From Clostridiales bacterium (GTDB taxonomy: Bacteria > Bacillota > Clostridia > Christensenellales > Aristaeellaceae), in contig SFFS01000037.1 of NCBI GenBank assembly GCA_004557805.1, forward strand, positions 1-22,919: a stretch of DNA of 22,919 nucleotides, read 5' to 3'. How positions within the stretch are numbered: the stretch's first letter is position 1; the number at the start of each line of letters is the position of its first letter. The notes under the pieces are model-generated. The model saw only the letters and a list, made by a program, of their open reading frames with translations. It searched no databases and had not been told where the DNA came from. Shown here in pieces: positions 13,510 through 21,703 of this stretch. Position numbers and translations under genes: made by a program.

Positions 13510-14418
13510 ATGCAAAACCAGGTATCTGCCCGCAAAAAGCAGCGGCGCACGGACAGGGGCTTCTGGCTGTGGATGCTTCCGGTCATCGCCGCCTATGGCC
13601 TGTTCAAATACTGGCCGATGATTTACAGCTTCGTGCTGAGCTTTGCCAACTGGAATTTCGTCACCGATCTGTCCTGGGTCGGCCTGGCAAATTACGCGAA
13701 CATGTTCACCAAGACCATGTTCTCCAAGGGCATCGTCAACACGTTCCGCTATATCGTCTGGCTGTTCCCGTTCTTCGTGATCCTGCCGCTGATATTCTCC
13801 GTAATGCTTCTGAACGTGCGCAACCGCCACATGCAGAGCATCTACAAGGCGCTGTTCTTTATTCCGAATATCCTCGCGCTGTCGATTGTCTGCATGGTCT
13901 GGCTGTGGATCTTTTCCACCTCCTACGGCCTGCTCAACAACATCCGCTCGATGCTCGACCTCAAGCCCATCAAGTGGCTGACAAACAAGCAAACCGCGTT
14001 CTACTGCGTTGTCGCCGTATGCGGCTGGAAGTATCTCGGCATGAACATGATCCTGTTCCTTGCCGGCATGATGAACATTTCCAAGGACTGCATCGAAGCT
14101 TCGCACATCGACGGCGCCAACGGCTGGCAGTGCTTCTGGCGCATCAAAATGCCGCTGCTCGCGCCCACGACGGTCTATGTGGTCATCACCTCGGTCATCT
14201 TCGCGGCGGAGCGCGCGTTTACCGCCATCAGCGTGCTGACATCCGGCGGCCCCTCCTATACGACGACGAACCTTTCGTATGTCATCTACGAATTCTCGTT
14301 CAAGTATTACAACATCGGAACCGCCAGCGCAATCGCGTCCTTCACATCCGTTTTCTTCCTGATTATCACGCTGGTCATGATGCGCACGATGGGAGGCTTT
14401 GGATATCATGAGGAATAA
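13510..14418 (+). CDS. ABC sugar transporter permease, MalF/UgpA type
   Basis: 302 residues; ATG 13510 follows GAGGTGA. The N-terminus has a basic segment ARKKQRRTDRG before the first membrane helix (about 18-38), and about six helices can be seen. The signature loop EASHIDGANGWQCFWRIKMPLL near residues 198-220 is the EAA motif that contacts the ATPase. The protein is of the MalF/UgpA class and pairs with the MalG-type product that follows, with which it overlaps by 11 bases (ATG of the next gene lies inside its last codons). The operon lacks an ATPase, so the pair probably uses a shared sugar-importer ATPase of the MsmX type encoded elsewhere. Confidence 0.93.
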   Translation: MQNQVSARKKQRRTDRGFWLWMLPVIAAYGLFKYWPMIYSFVLSFANWNFVTDLSWVGLANYANMFTKTMFSKGIVNTFRYIVWLFPFFVILPLIFSVMLLNVRNRHMQSIYKALFFIPNILALSIVCMVWLWIFSTSYGLLNNIRSMLDLKPIKWLTNKQTAFYCVVAVCGWKYLGMNMILFLAGMMNISKDCIEASHIDGANGWQCFWRIKMPLLAPTTVYVVITSVIFAAERAFTAISVLTSGGPSYTTTNLSYVIYEFSFKYYNIGTASAIASFTSVFFLIITLVMMRTMGGFGYHEE

Positions 14419-15241
14419 GAAACGCTTTCTGTCCCAGGGCCTTCTGCATCTGGCAAATCTGGCGCTGCTGGTTATCGTCATGTTTCCGCTGCTGTGGATG
14501 GTTTCTTCATCGCTGAAAACGCCCAAAGAGCTGTTCTCCAGCGGCATCAACCTCATCCCGAAACAGTTCACATGGGAGAATTATCAGTTCGTCATTGAAA
14601 ATTACGACTTCTTCCGCTGGCTGCTCAACAGCGTAGCCACCACGCTGGGCATTTTTGTCCTGCAGGTATTCATCGCGCTGATGGGTTCCTTCGCGCTGAG
14701 CTATTACCAGTCGCGCTGGAACCGCGTGATGTTCTACTTCGTCATCATCACGATGGTCATCCCCTTCCAGGTCACGATGATTCCGAACTATATTCTCGTG
14801 AGCAAGATGGGGCTCGTCAACCGCTGGGGCGCGGTCATCCTGCCCTACGCGGCCAACGCGACCACGTTCTTCTTCCTTTATCAGCAGGTGCGCGGCATCC
14901 CTAAGGCGTACTACGAAGTGGCGCGCATCGAAGGCGCGAGTTCTCTCTGGTCGTTCCGGCACGTCATGATCGGCCTGTGCAAATCTTCCATCGCCGCCGT
15001 CTCCATCCTGACCGTTATCGACGCATGGAACCTGTATTTCTGGCCGCTGCTGGTGCTATCCTCCTCCACCTCGCGCACGCTGACCATCGCGCTCAAGGCG
15101 TTCGCCGACTATGAAGTCGGCGATAACTGGGGCCCGTTCATGGCGACTTCCACGCTCACCTCGCTGCCGGTCATCATCGCGTATATCTTCTTCCAGCATC
15201 ACATCATCGACGCGTTCGTATCCTCCGGCATCAAGGGATAA
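14408..15241 (+). CDS. ABC sugar transporter permease, MalG/UgpE type
   Basis: 277 residues from ATG 14408, which overlaps the end of the preceding permease; GGGAGG at 14391-14396 is 11 bases upstream. A TTG at 14399 is too near that box to be the start. First helix about 15-35 (LALLVIVMFPLLWMVSSSLK, the typical MalG beginning), then the periplasmic LIPKQFTWENYQFV segment, and the EAA loop YYEVARIEGASSLWSFRHVMI. The C-terminus has the conserved LTSLPVIIAYIFFQHHIIDA and ends SGIKG, as is usual in the family. It is the last gene of the carbohydrate operon; a repeat and a terminator follow. Confidence 0.93.
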   Translation: MRNKKRFLSQGLLHLANLALLVIVMFPLLWMVSSSLKTPKELFSSGINLIPKQFTWENYQFVIENYDFFRWLLNSVATTLGIFVLQVFIALMGSFALSYYQSRWNRVMFYFVIITMVIPFQVTMIPNYILVSKMGLVNRWGAVILPYAANATTFFFLYQQVRGIPKAYYEVARIEGASSLWSFRHVMIGLCKSSIAAVSILTVIDAWNLYFWPLLVLSSSTSRTLTIALKAFADYEVGDNWGPFMATSTLTSLPVIIAYIFFQHHIIDAFVSSGIKG

Positions 15242-15253
15242 GCCGCGCGTATG

Positions 15254-15308
15254 TTTTTTCCGCGCAGAGCGCGGAAAGAATACGGTTTCCCCGGAGCGTC
15301 AGAAACCG
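15254..15308. repeat. Composite intergenic palindromic repeat, copy C
   Basis: T-run (15254-15259), CCGCGC, loop AGA, GCGCGG, AAAGAA, then a second stem CGGTTTC (15283-15289) / GAAACCG (15302-15308) with a 12-base loop containing CCGGAGCG. This matches the two-part layout of copy B, where the stem bases differ but the loop is similar, suggesting compensatory change in a folded RNA or DNA structure. Confidence 0.6.
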
Positions 15309-15340
15309 CCGCAATTTGCATCGCTCGCATAACGGCAAAG

Positions 15341-15375
15341 CCTCCCCCGGCTCCTCTCCGCGGGGAGGTTTTTTT
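15341..15375 (+). terminator. Rho-independent terminator of the sugar operon
   Basis: CCTCCCC (15341-15347) and GGGGAGG (15362-15368) with a 14-base loop, followed by seven T. Confidence 0.88.
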
Positions 15376-15441
15376 ATGACGTGCCGGTGCGTCCTCGTCG
15401 TTCAAGAAGCCGTCCGTCTCCGAATTTCCGCCCCGCTTTCC

Positions 15442-15487
15442 AAAAAAGCAGGAACCGCCGCGGCAAAACAGACTGCCACGGCGGTTC
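15442..15487 (-). terminator. Rho-independent terminator of the minus-strand ABC operon
   Basis: GAACCGCCG-c-GGCA (15452-15465) pairs with TGCC-a-CGGCGGTTC (15474-15487), a 14-base stem with one mismatch. On the minus strand it is followed by TGCTTTTTT. It ends the operon 19722-15514 that converges on the sugar operon. Confidence 0.85.
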
Positions 15488-15513
15488 TCCGTTTTATTTC
15501 CTTTGCATACGCC

Positions 15514-17394
15514 TTACGCGGCCTTGCCCGTCAGTTTGGCCCAGCGCTTGCGGCGCTTCTCGCGGCGCTCGAGGCGTTCGCCCAGATCGCGCGCGCCCAC
15601 GCCGTATACCAGATACAGAATCAGCCCGGACACCAGCATAATGAACACCGTCGATGCGCAGCGGCGGCCCGACGCGTTGACGTTATAGCCGTCGCGCCCT
15701 TCCTCGGCGCACATGTTCTGGATGACCATCGCGTAGGATTTGCCGTAGCTGGAATGGAACGTGGCCGACATGTCGTATTCGGTGAAGAGCGCGTTGAAGT
15801 TCAGCGCGAACACCGCCAGCACGCTCGGCAGCACGATGGGCAGCTTCACCCGCAGGAAAGCCACCAGGTTCGACGCGCCCAGGTTGCGCGCGGCCTCCTC
15901 CAGCTCGTCGTCGATGGCGTAGAACGCCGCCTTAATCATGCGCAGCGCAAACGGCAGCTTCACCACCGTATACGCCATGACGATCAGGAAGCGCACGTTT
16001 TCGCGCATGTACAGGTTTTTGTTCAGCACATACCAGACGTCGTTGGAGTTGAAGTACGTGCGATAGGAGTAGCAGATCAGGATCGTCGGCAGCAGCCACG
16101 GGAAAAGCATGCAGTATTCCACGACCGTCGCGCGCTTTTTGCCCTTGTTCTTGAAAATATAGTTGACCGCCACGACCACGATCACGCAGGCAAGCCCCGC
16201 CGCAATGGCCGAAAGCACGAAGCTCAGCCGGATGCCGCCCACCGTATCGGCATTGGCGAACAGGCCGGAAATCGCGCCGGAGCGCGTTTTCAGCTTGCCG
16301 CGGTTCGTCATGAATTCAAAATCCTGCTTGCCGAAGAAGTTGATCAGCGTCCATTGATCCATGCTCAGCGTTTTGGATCGAATGGCCGAATAGTTCTGGA
16401 AAGCGAACAGCACGATCATTACAACTGGCGTCATGTAGATGACAAACAGCACATACGCGTATATGTGCGCCAGCACGTTCGCCGCGGGGTTGGTGATCTT
16501 CTGCTTGACCAGCTTCGCCTTCGTCTTGCTGACGGAGAGGTAATGCCCCTTGCGCTCATAGCTCGACAGCACCGTCAGCAGAATAATCGTAAACATGGCC
16601 AGGATGATCGACAGCAGCGCCGCGCGCGCCTGCGGAAACGCCTCGTCGGCCGACGACGACCCGGCCAGCCGCACAATCTCCGGGTTGATCGAATCGTATC
16701 CCAGCAGCGTCGGCGCGCTCATCGCGCACAGGCCGGTGATGAACGTCATGACCGTCAGCGAGAAGAGCGTCGGGATCAGCGTCGGGAATACGACCTTCCA
16801 CAACACCTGGAACGGCTTGGCGCCCATGTTGCGCGCCGCCTCGACGGTGTTGTAGTCGATACTGCGAATGGCGTTGCGCAGGAACAGCGCGTGGTTGCTC
16901 GTGCAGGCGAACGTCATCGTAAAGAGCACCGCCTTGAAGCCGGAGAACCAGTTCTTGTTGATGTTCGGGAACATCTTCACCAGCCATGTGGTGAGAATGC
17001 CGTCGCTGTCATAGAGGAACAGGTAGCCCGTCACCAGCGCCACGCCGGAATAGATCAGCGTGGTCATATAGCCCAGGCGCAGAATCTTCGCGCCCTTGAT
17101 GTCGAAATACTCCGTCAAAAGCACGATCGAAACGCCCACGATGTTCACCGTAATCACCAGGCACACGGCCAGTTTCAGCGAATTCCAGATGAACTTGGGC
17201 ATATTGCCCGCGAAAAAGAAGCGGATAACCGCCAGCGGGTCGGTCTGCCCGGCCGCGTTTTTCGCGGTAAAAATCTGCGTCAGCGTGTTCAGGCACGGCA
17301 GCAGCATGAAGCCGAAAAAGAGATATACGAAGAACGCGACGCCGAATACCTTCCACAGCATGGAAAGGCTCAGTCCGGAAGCTTTCTTTTTCAT
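15514..17394 (-). CDS. ABC importer permease, two fused membrane domains (FbpB/ferric-iron type)
   Basis: 626 residues; ATG 17394 follows a GGGGGAG box in the 12-base gap behind the ATPase gene. The protein is a tandem fusion of two permease domains, each with about six helices. The first EAA loop is NTVEAARNMGAKPFQVLWKV at about residues 190-210, and the second DDELEEAARNLGASNLVAFL near residues 495-515. Such double permeases are typical of FbpB, ThiP and the 2-aminoethylphosphonate importers. The short charged N-terminus precedes a first helix at about 13-35. The C-terminus ends with an arginine/lysine-rich tail. With the ATPase and binding protein encoded upstream it makes a complete importer; the substrate is not identifiable from the membrane part. 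Confidence 0.92.
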   Translation of the reverse strand: MKKKASGLSLSMLWKVFGVAFFVYLFFGFMLLPCLNTLTQIFTAKNAAGQTDPLAVIRFFFAGNMPKFIWNSLKLAVCLVITVNIVGVSIVLLTEYFDIKGAKILRLGYMTTLIYSGVALVTGYLFLYDSDGILTTWLVKMFPNINKNWFSGFKAVLFTMTFACTSNHALFLRNAIRSIDYNTVEAARNMGAKPFQVLWKVVFPTLIPTLFSLTVMTFITGLCAMSAPTLLGYDSINPEIVRLAGSSSADEAFPQARAALLSIILAMFTIILLTVLSSYERKGHYLSVSKTKAKLVKQKITNPAANVLAHIYAYVLFVIYMTPVVMIVLFAFQNYSAIRSKTLSMDQWTLINFFGKQDFEFMTNRGKLKTRSGAISGLFANADTVGGIRLSFVLSAIAAGLACVIVVVAVNYIFKNKGKKRATVVEYCMLFPWLLPTILICYSYRTYFNSNDVWYVLNKNLYMRENVRFLIVMAYTVVKLPFALRMIKAAFYAIDDELEEAARNLGASNLVAFLRVKLPIVLPSVLAVFALNFNALFTEYDMSATFHSSYGKSYAMVIQNMCAEEGRDGYNVNASGRRCASTVFIMLVSGLILYLVYGVGARDLGERLERREKRRKRWAKLTGKAA

Positions 17395-17406
17395 CGCCGC
17401 TCCCCC

Positions 17407-18435
17407 TTACGCCTTCGGCGCGTCGTAGCTCATCAGATCGGCGGGATGGATACCGACCGTCACCTTTTCGCCCGGCTCATAGATGTTGATGCCGTCGTTC
17501 TTTTCAATCGCCTTGATCGTCTGGCCGGCCACGGCGATGTAATACTTGATATACAGGCCGTAATATTCGCGGCTTTCGATCACGCCGGACAGCTGCAATT
17601 CGCTCTCGTCCTTCGGGCGATTGACGCGCACGCGCTCCAGGCGCACGAAGTGATGCTTCGCCGCGTCGAGGCGCATCTGCGCCGCAATCTCCCCGTCAAT
17701 GCGGTTGATATCGCCGATGAAGTTGCAGACGAACTCGGTTTTCGAGTGATTATACACCTCGTTAGGCGTGCCGATCTGCTCGATAAAGCCTTTGTTAAAG
17801 ACCGCGATGCGGTCGGACAGCGTGAGCGCTTCTTCCTGATCGTGCGTGACGTAGATGGTGGTGATGCCGAAATCGCGCTGCATCTTCTTCAGCTCGTTGC
17901 GCAGCTGTACGCGCAGTTTCGCATCGAGGTTGGACAGCGGCTCGTCCATGCAGATGATGGCGGGGCCCGTCACCAGCGCGCGCGCGATTGCGACGCGCTG
18001 CTGCTGTCCGCCGGAAAGCTGCGAGACAGCCTTTTTCAGCTGCTCGTCGCTGAGATCGACTTTCCTGGCGATTTCACGCACTTTTCTGTCCACTTCGGCC
18101 TTGCCGAGCTTCTGAATTTTCAGGCCGAAGGCGATATTGTCGTATACCGTCATCGTCGGGAAAAGCGCGTAGCTCTGGAAAACGATGCCGATGTTCCGTT
18201 TTTCAATCGGCACGTGGGTGATATCCTCGCCGTTGACGTTCACGCTGCCGTCCACCGGCTCGATGAACCCGGTGATCGTGCGCAGCGTGGTGGTTTTGCC
18301 GCAGCCGGAAGGGCCGAGGAAGGTAAAGAATTCGCCCTTTCGCACGTCGACGTTGATGTTGTGCAGCGCCTCAAAATCGCCGAACCTGACGACGATATTT
18401 TTCAGTTCGATCATGACGTCTTTGGTTTCTGCCAT
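17407..18435 (-). CDS. ABC importer ATPase (PotA/FbpC type) with C-terminal TOBE-like domain
   Basis: 342 residues; ATG 18435 follows an AGAGGCGG box. All nucleotide-binding motifs are present: Walker A GPSGCGKTT (41-49), Q-loop Q87 in VFQSYALFP, signature LSGGQQQR (140-147), Walker B IICMDE (160-165), D-loop SNLDAK and H-loop THD with H198. Residues about 240-342 are the regulatory/TOBE extension seen in CUT1, spermidine and ferric-iron importers. The enzyme powers uptake through the fused permease encoded 12 bases downstream. It might in principle also serve the sugar importer that lacks an ATPase and converges on this operon, but separate operons and a different permease class make this unlikely. 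Confidence 0.94.
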   Translation of the reverse strand: MAETKDVMIELKNIVVRFGDFEALHNINVDVRKGEFFTFLGPSGCGKTTTLRTITGFIEPVDGSVNVNGEDITHVPIEKRNIGIVFQSYALFPTMTVYDNIAFGLKIQKLGKAEVDRKVREIARKVDLSDEQLKKAVSQLSGGQQQRVAIARALVTGPAIICMDEPLSNLDAKLRVQLRNELKKMQRDFGITTIYVTHDQEEALTLSDRIAVFNKGFIEQIGTPNEVYNHSKTEFVCNFIGDINRIDGEIAAQMRLDAAKHHFVRLERVRVNRPKDESELQLSGVIESREYYGLYIKYYIAVAGQTIKAIEKNDGINIYEPGEKVTVGIHPADLMSYDAPKA

Positions 18436-18471
18436 GGTACCGCCTCTTCCTTTTTTACACGAAATACGGAT

Positions 18472-18497
18472 ATGGCGAGCCTTTTCAGGCTCGCCAT
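18472..18497 (-). other. Ten-base perfect hairpin between binding-protein and ATPase genes
   Basis: ATGGCGAGCC (18472-18481) and GGCTCGCCAT (18488-18497) with a six-base loop, 25 bases after the stop of the binding-protein gene on the minus strand. No T-run follows on that strand, so it looks like an mRNA-stabilising or processing hairpin rather than a full terminator. Confidence 0.7.
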
Positions 18498-18522
18498 ACT
18501 GTGCCTTGCGGGATACCGGGAA

Positions 18523-19722
18523 TTATTCGGCCTTCTGGGTCATGACGGTCCAGTCGATGTTGTCCCAATCGGGTTCGGCCGGAGCGGCGCTCTGATCGGC
18601 CCAGTAGAAGCCGAGGTTGGTCATGATGTTGGTCCACTGGCTGCTGTGCGCGCCGACGTATTCGGCGTAAGTCATGTCGGTGCCTTCCACCTTGGTCAGC
18701 GAGCAGTTCTTGAGGGTATAGATGGCCGGAGTCTCGTCGTAGATCTGCGCGGCGGCCACGGTGTTGCAGGGATAGGAGTCGAACTCGTCGGCCCAGGCAG
18801 CCTGCGTCTCGGCGGAGCCGAACCACTCGGCGAACGCCTTCACAGCGGCGGTTTCTTCTTCGGTGCGGCCTTCGCGGTCGAGGATGCCCATGTATTCGGC
18901 GATGTAATAGGTGCCGTCTTCGATTTCAACAATCGCCCAGTTTTCGGGTTCCAGCACGCCCAGCAGCGGATGCTCAGAGCCGGCGGCCGCGTTGTCGATA
19001 TTGCCGAAGAGGGAGGAGGAATAGAACGTGGAGACCTGCACGTCGCCGCGGTTCAGCGGATCGAAGCCGTAGCTGTCACCGGTGAACACGCCGTTGGCGC
19101 AGTAGTTCCAGAGGGTCTTCCAGCCTTCGACGGAAATGCCGCCCGCCGGGGATTCCGGATCGACGAAGGAATACAGCATGGCGCTGTTGATGTTGGAGTT
19201 GGTGGTGCCGCCGACCTTGCCCTGGCGATACCAGGTGTAGCCGCAGTCAACGATGTCCGCCCAGTGCTTGAAGGAGAGCTTTTCGCCCTTGGTGCCCAGA
19301 TCGTCGGTGCGGTAGAGCATCAGCACGTTCTGGATAACCAGGCCGTAGGCCTTGCCGGGATACTGATATTCGCCGACTTCGTCCGCCCAGGAAGGCGTCC
19401 AGTCCACGAGCTTGAGGTTTTCATACGTGCCGCCCACGACCTGGCCCCAGCGGGTTTCGTTCAGGCCGAAGAGGATGTCGCCGTCTTTGTTTTCGTTGGC
19501 GGCCTGGATAGCGGCGGTGTCGCCGGAGATAACGGAGTTATCGTCGAGCGAGATGGTGAAGCCGGCGTTCTTGGCTTCGTTCACGAGCCAGTTGACGCGC
19601 TCGGTGGAGTTGGAGTTGGAATAGATACGGATGGTATAGCCGGAATAGTCTTCCGCGGAAGCGAAAGACGCCAGCGACAGAGCCATCGCGAGCGCGAGGA
19701 CGAGAGAAAGCAGTTTCTTCAT
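18523..19722 (-). CDS. Extracellular solute-binding protein (ferric-iron/polyamine/phosphonate type) of an ABC importer
   Basis: 399 residues; ATG 19722 follows AAGGAGG. Signal peptide about 1-23 (MKKLLSLVLALAMALSLASF-ASA) with no Cys, so the protein is secreted or bound in another way than as a lipoprotein. The mature start YSGYTIRIYSNSNSTERVNWLVNEA, DILFGLNETRW, YGLVIQNVLMLYRTDDL, and the AETQAAWADEFDSYPCNT segment resemble the AfuA/FbpA class of binding proteins, which bind ferric iron, 2-aminoethylphosphonate, thiamine or similar ligands. The typical pair of neighbouring tyrosines for iron is not obvious, so the ligand is left open. It is first in its operon, with its own promoter, and a hairpin follows that probably raises its expression over the ATPase and permease. 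Confidence 0.88.
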   Translation of the reverse strand: MKKLLSLVLALAMALSLASFASAEDYSGYTIRIYSNSNSTERVNWLVNEAKNAGFTISLDDNSVISGDTAAIQAANENKDGDILFGLNETRWGQVVGGTYENLKLVDWTPSWADEVGEYQYPGKAYGLVIQNVLMLYRTDDLGTKGEKLSFKHWADIVDCGYTWYRQGKVGGTTNSNINSAMLYSFVDPESPAGGISVEGWKTLWNYCANGVFTGDSYGFDPLNRGDVQVSTFYSSSLFGNIDNAAAGSEHPLLGVLEPENWAIVEIEDGTYYIAEYMGILDREGRTEEETAAVKAFAEWFGSAETQAAWADEFDSYPCNTVAAAQIYDETPAIYTLKNCSLTKVEGTDMTYAEYVGAHSSQWTNIMTNLGFYWADQSAAPAEPDWDNIDWTVMTQKAE

Positions 19723-19756
19723 CGAAATGAAGCCTCCTTGTTATTTGATTGACCCG

Positions 19757-19785
19757 ATTATACCACGATGAATCTTATTTGTAAA
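19757..19785 (-). promoter_or_regulatory. Sigma-A type promoter of the minus-strand ABC operon
   Basis: On the minus strand TTTACA (complement of 19780-19785), 17 bases, TATAAT (complement of 19757-19762), 34 bases before the ATG at 19722. Confidence 0.85.
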
Positions 19786-19812
19786 CATTCAGTCTCACAA
19801 CAGGGGCCGGGA

Positions 19813-19839
19813 TTCTTTCCGCGCTCCGTGCGAAAAAAA
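19813..19839. repeat. Intergenic palindromic repeat, copy D (imperfect)
   Basis: TTCTTTCCGCGC, loop TCC, GTGCG, A-run. One stem base differs (GTGCG for GCGCG). It overlaps the T-run side of the terminator at 19833-19867. Confidence 0.5.
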
Positions 19840-19867
19840 CGGCGCTCCCCCCTCAGGAGAAACGCCG
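19833..19867 (-). terminator. Rho-independent terminator after the secreted-protein gene
   Basis: On the minus strand the stem CGGCG...CTCC / GGAG...CGCCG (19840-19867, with two unpaired bases) is followed by seven T (19833-19839). It lies 17 bases after the stop of the gene 20514-19885. Confidence 0.75.
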
Positions 19868-19884
19868 CGAAAGCGAATCCGTTT

Positions 19885-20514
19885 TTATTTAAGCCCGTCC
19901 CACAGCGCCGCGGTTTCCTCGTCCAGCACGGTGCCGTCGGAACATTCATCCAGCGTCGCCGACCTTTCCCAGACGACGCGGTCGACACGCTCCCCCTCGC
20001 CGTATTCCGCCTCGTACACGCGCAGGCGCACACCCTGTCCGTCCTCCGTCTCCTCCGATACGGCGCAGCGGATCATCACAAGCTCAGTACCCTCCCAGCG
20101 GTAAATCGCCTTCCTGTGCAAAAGCCCGGCCCAGCCGTCGGTTTCACAGGTTTCCAGCAGCTTTCCGTCCGCGTGGAGCACGGCGTTCGGCAGGCCGGTA
20201 TCGCAGCCCCAGTTCCACGCCGCGTGCTCGTAGCTTTCGCCGTTCCAGACGAAATACTGCTCCCAGCCGTTCGTCGCGCCCCGCGCGGTCATTACCACCA
20301 CGTCGTCCATGCCGTCGAAGTTCACATCCTCCAGCCGCGGCTCGACCCGCTCCGCGACCCACTGGCCCAGATAATACAGCTCCTGCCCGTTCGGCGCGAC
20401 GCAGCGCAGGATGCTGTTTTCGTTATACATGCCCGTCTTTCCGACCGTCTCCGCGCACGCCGCGCCCGTCAGGCACATCGCGGCGCACAGCGCCAGCGCA
20501 AGCAGCCTCTTCAT
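19885..20514 (-). CDS. Secreted protein of unknown function with an FG-GAP/VCBS-like segment
   Basis: 209 residues. The first ~20 residues (MKRLLALALCAAMCLTGAACAE) are a signal peptide; cleavage could be at ACA-ET by ordinary signal peptidase, and the Cys at 20 lacks a good lipobox. The mature part has LEDVNFDGMDDVVVMTARGA (61-80), which resembles the Asp-rich calcium loop of FG-GAP/VCBS-type repeats, followed by WEQYFVWNGESYEHAAWNW, a combination also seen in XAC2610-related secreted proteins. The rest is rich in Glu, Trp and Tyr without a recognisable catalytic motif. It is 55 bases behind the D-lactate dehydrogenase gene on the same strand and may be co-transcribed with it. Function unknown. 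Confidence 0.75.
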   Translation of the reverse strand: MKRLLALALCAAMCLTGAACAETVGKTGMYNENSILRCVAPNGQELYYLGQWVAERVEPRLEDVNFDGMDDVVVMTARGATNGWEQYFVWNGESYEHAAWNWGCDTGLPNAVLHADGKLLETCETDGWAGLLHRKAIYRWEGTELVMIRCAVSEETEDGQGVRLRVYEAEYGEGERVDRVVWERSATLDECSDGTVLDEETAALWDGLK

Positions 20515-20569
20515 TCGTTTTTCCTCCGTCGCGGTTTCTTTATTGATTCAACGCGCCGGCGCGCGCTTT

Positions 20570-21553
20570 TCATCCCCCGGCGCGGACGATATTTTCCATC
20601 GGCTTCCCGGCGAAAAACGCATCGAGATTTTCATAGGTAACGCGCGCAATTTCGCGCAGCGCCTCGTCGGTGAGAAACGCCTGATGGCTCGTCAGCACCA
20701 CGTTCGGCTTGGAAAGCAGCAGCACCAGCGCGTCGTCCCGCAGGATGCTGCCCGATCGGTCCTCGAAGAAAAGCCCGCTCTCCTCCTCGTATACGTCCAG
20801 CCCCGCGCCGCGCACGCGGCCGCTGTTGAGCGCGTGCAGCAGCGCTTCGGTGTCGATGAGCGCGCCGCGCGAGGTATTCAGCAGAAAGACGCCCTTTTTC
20901 ATTTTCAGGAACGCCATCGTGTCCAGCAGATGATACGATTCCTTCGTCAGCGGGCAATGCAGCGAAATCACGTCGCTCTCCCGCAGCAGCGCGTCGAGCG
21001 ACACGTTCCGGCAGCCCTCGATGCGCGCGGGATACGGATCGCAGCAGACGACGCGCATGCCGAATCCGCGGCAGATTTCCGCAAACGCGCGGCCGATGCG
21101 CCCCGTGCCGACCACCCCGGCCGTCTTGCCGAACAGATCGACGCCCTCCAGCCCGGACAGGCTGAAGTTGAAATCGCGCGTCCGCGCCCAGGCGCGGTGC
21201 AGCTTGCGGTTGAGCGTCAGCAGCAGCGCCATGGTATGCTCGGCCACGGCGTGCGGCGAATATCCCGGCACGTGCGCCAGCGCAAGCCGCCCCTGCGCGG
21301 CCTGCGCGTCCACATTGTTCACGCCCGCGCAGCGCATCGCGACGATCCGGCAGCCTTCGGCGCACAGCGCCGAAATCACATCCGCATCCACCCTATCGTT
21401 CACGAAGGCGCACACAGCCGCGCAGCCCCGCGCCAGCACGGCCGTTTCCTTCGTAAGCCGGCACTCAAAGTAGCGGATCTCGTAGCCGGGGTTGAGCCGG
21501 TCGAACCACGCCCGATCATACGGCTTCGCATCAAAAAACGCAATCGTCTCCAT
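20570..21553 (-). CDS. ldhA: D-lactate dehydrogenase, D-isomer-specific 2-hydroxyacid dehydrogenase family
   Basis: 327 residues; ATG 21553 follows GGAGGTG. It is close in pattern to LdhA: MRCAGVNNVD (73-82), YSPHAVAEHTMALLLTLNRK, RTRDFNFSLSGLEGVDLFGK, the NAD-binding GTGRIG (149-154) with D172 at the end of the second strand, and the catalytic triad R229 in NTSRG, E258 in the GLDVYEEE segment and H290 in TSHQAF. It reduces pyruvate to D-lactate with NADH in the cytosol, regenerating NAD in fermentation; related enzymes act on phenylpyruvate and other 2-oxoacids, so the exact substrate is not certain. It is divergent from the DUF4491 gene and upstream of the secreted protein gene. Confidence 0.88.
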   Translation of the reverse strand: METIAFFDAKPYDRAWFDRLNPGYEIRYFECRLTKETAVLARGCAAVCAFVNDRVDADVISALCAEGCRIVAMRCAGVNNVDAQAAQGRLALAHVPGYSPHAVAEHTMALLLTLNRKLHRAWARTRDFNFSLSGLEGVDLFGKTAGVVGTGRIGRAFAEICRGFGMRVVCCDPYPARIEGCRNVSLDALLRESDVISLHCPLTKESYHLLDTMAFLKMKKGVFLLNTSRGALIDTEALLHALNSGRVRGAGLDVYEEESGLFFEDRSGSILRDDALVLLLSKPNVVLTSHQAFLTDEALREIARVTYENLDAFFAGKPMENIVRAGG

Positions 21554-21641
21554 TGCCGCGCACCTCCGCGGCTATCATGGCCGCCGCCGCGCCCGGCTAC
21601 GCTGGCAAAACTATGAACAAAGTGAAAATTTTGTATTTCCC

Positions 21642-21676
21642 CTGTCAATTTGTTACGGTTTGCGCTATACTATACT
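21642..21676 (+). promoter_or_regulatory. Possible promoter of the DUF4491 gene
   Basis: Two overlapping TATACT boxes lie at 21666-21671 and 21671-21676. CTGTCA (21642-21647) is 18 bases before the first, and TTGTTA (21650-21655) is 15 bases before the second. One of these probably works, 28-33 bases before the GTG start. Confidence 0.5.
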
Positions 21677-21703
21677 TAATTTTCTCACGTGGAGGAATTG
21701 CTC

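Noticed and set aside
15316..19752. Open frame of nearly 1,480 codons on the plus strand antisense to the ABC importer operon
   Set aside because: It is the mirror of three well-supported minus-strand genes in GC-rich DNA. Its translation is dominated by Arg, His, Gln and Val without any domain, and it has no ribosome binding site.
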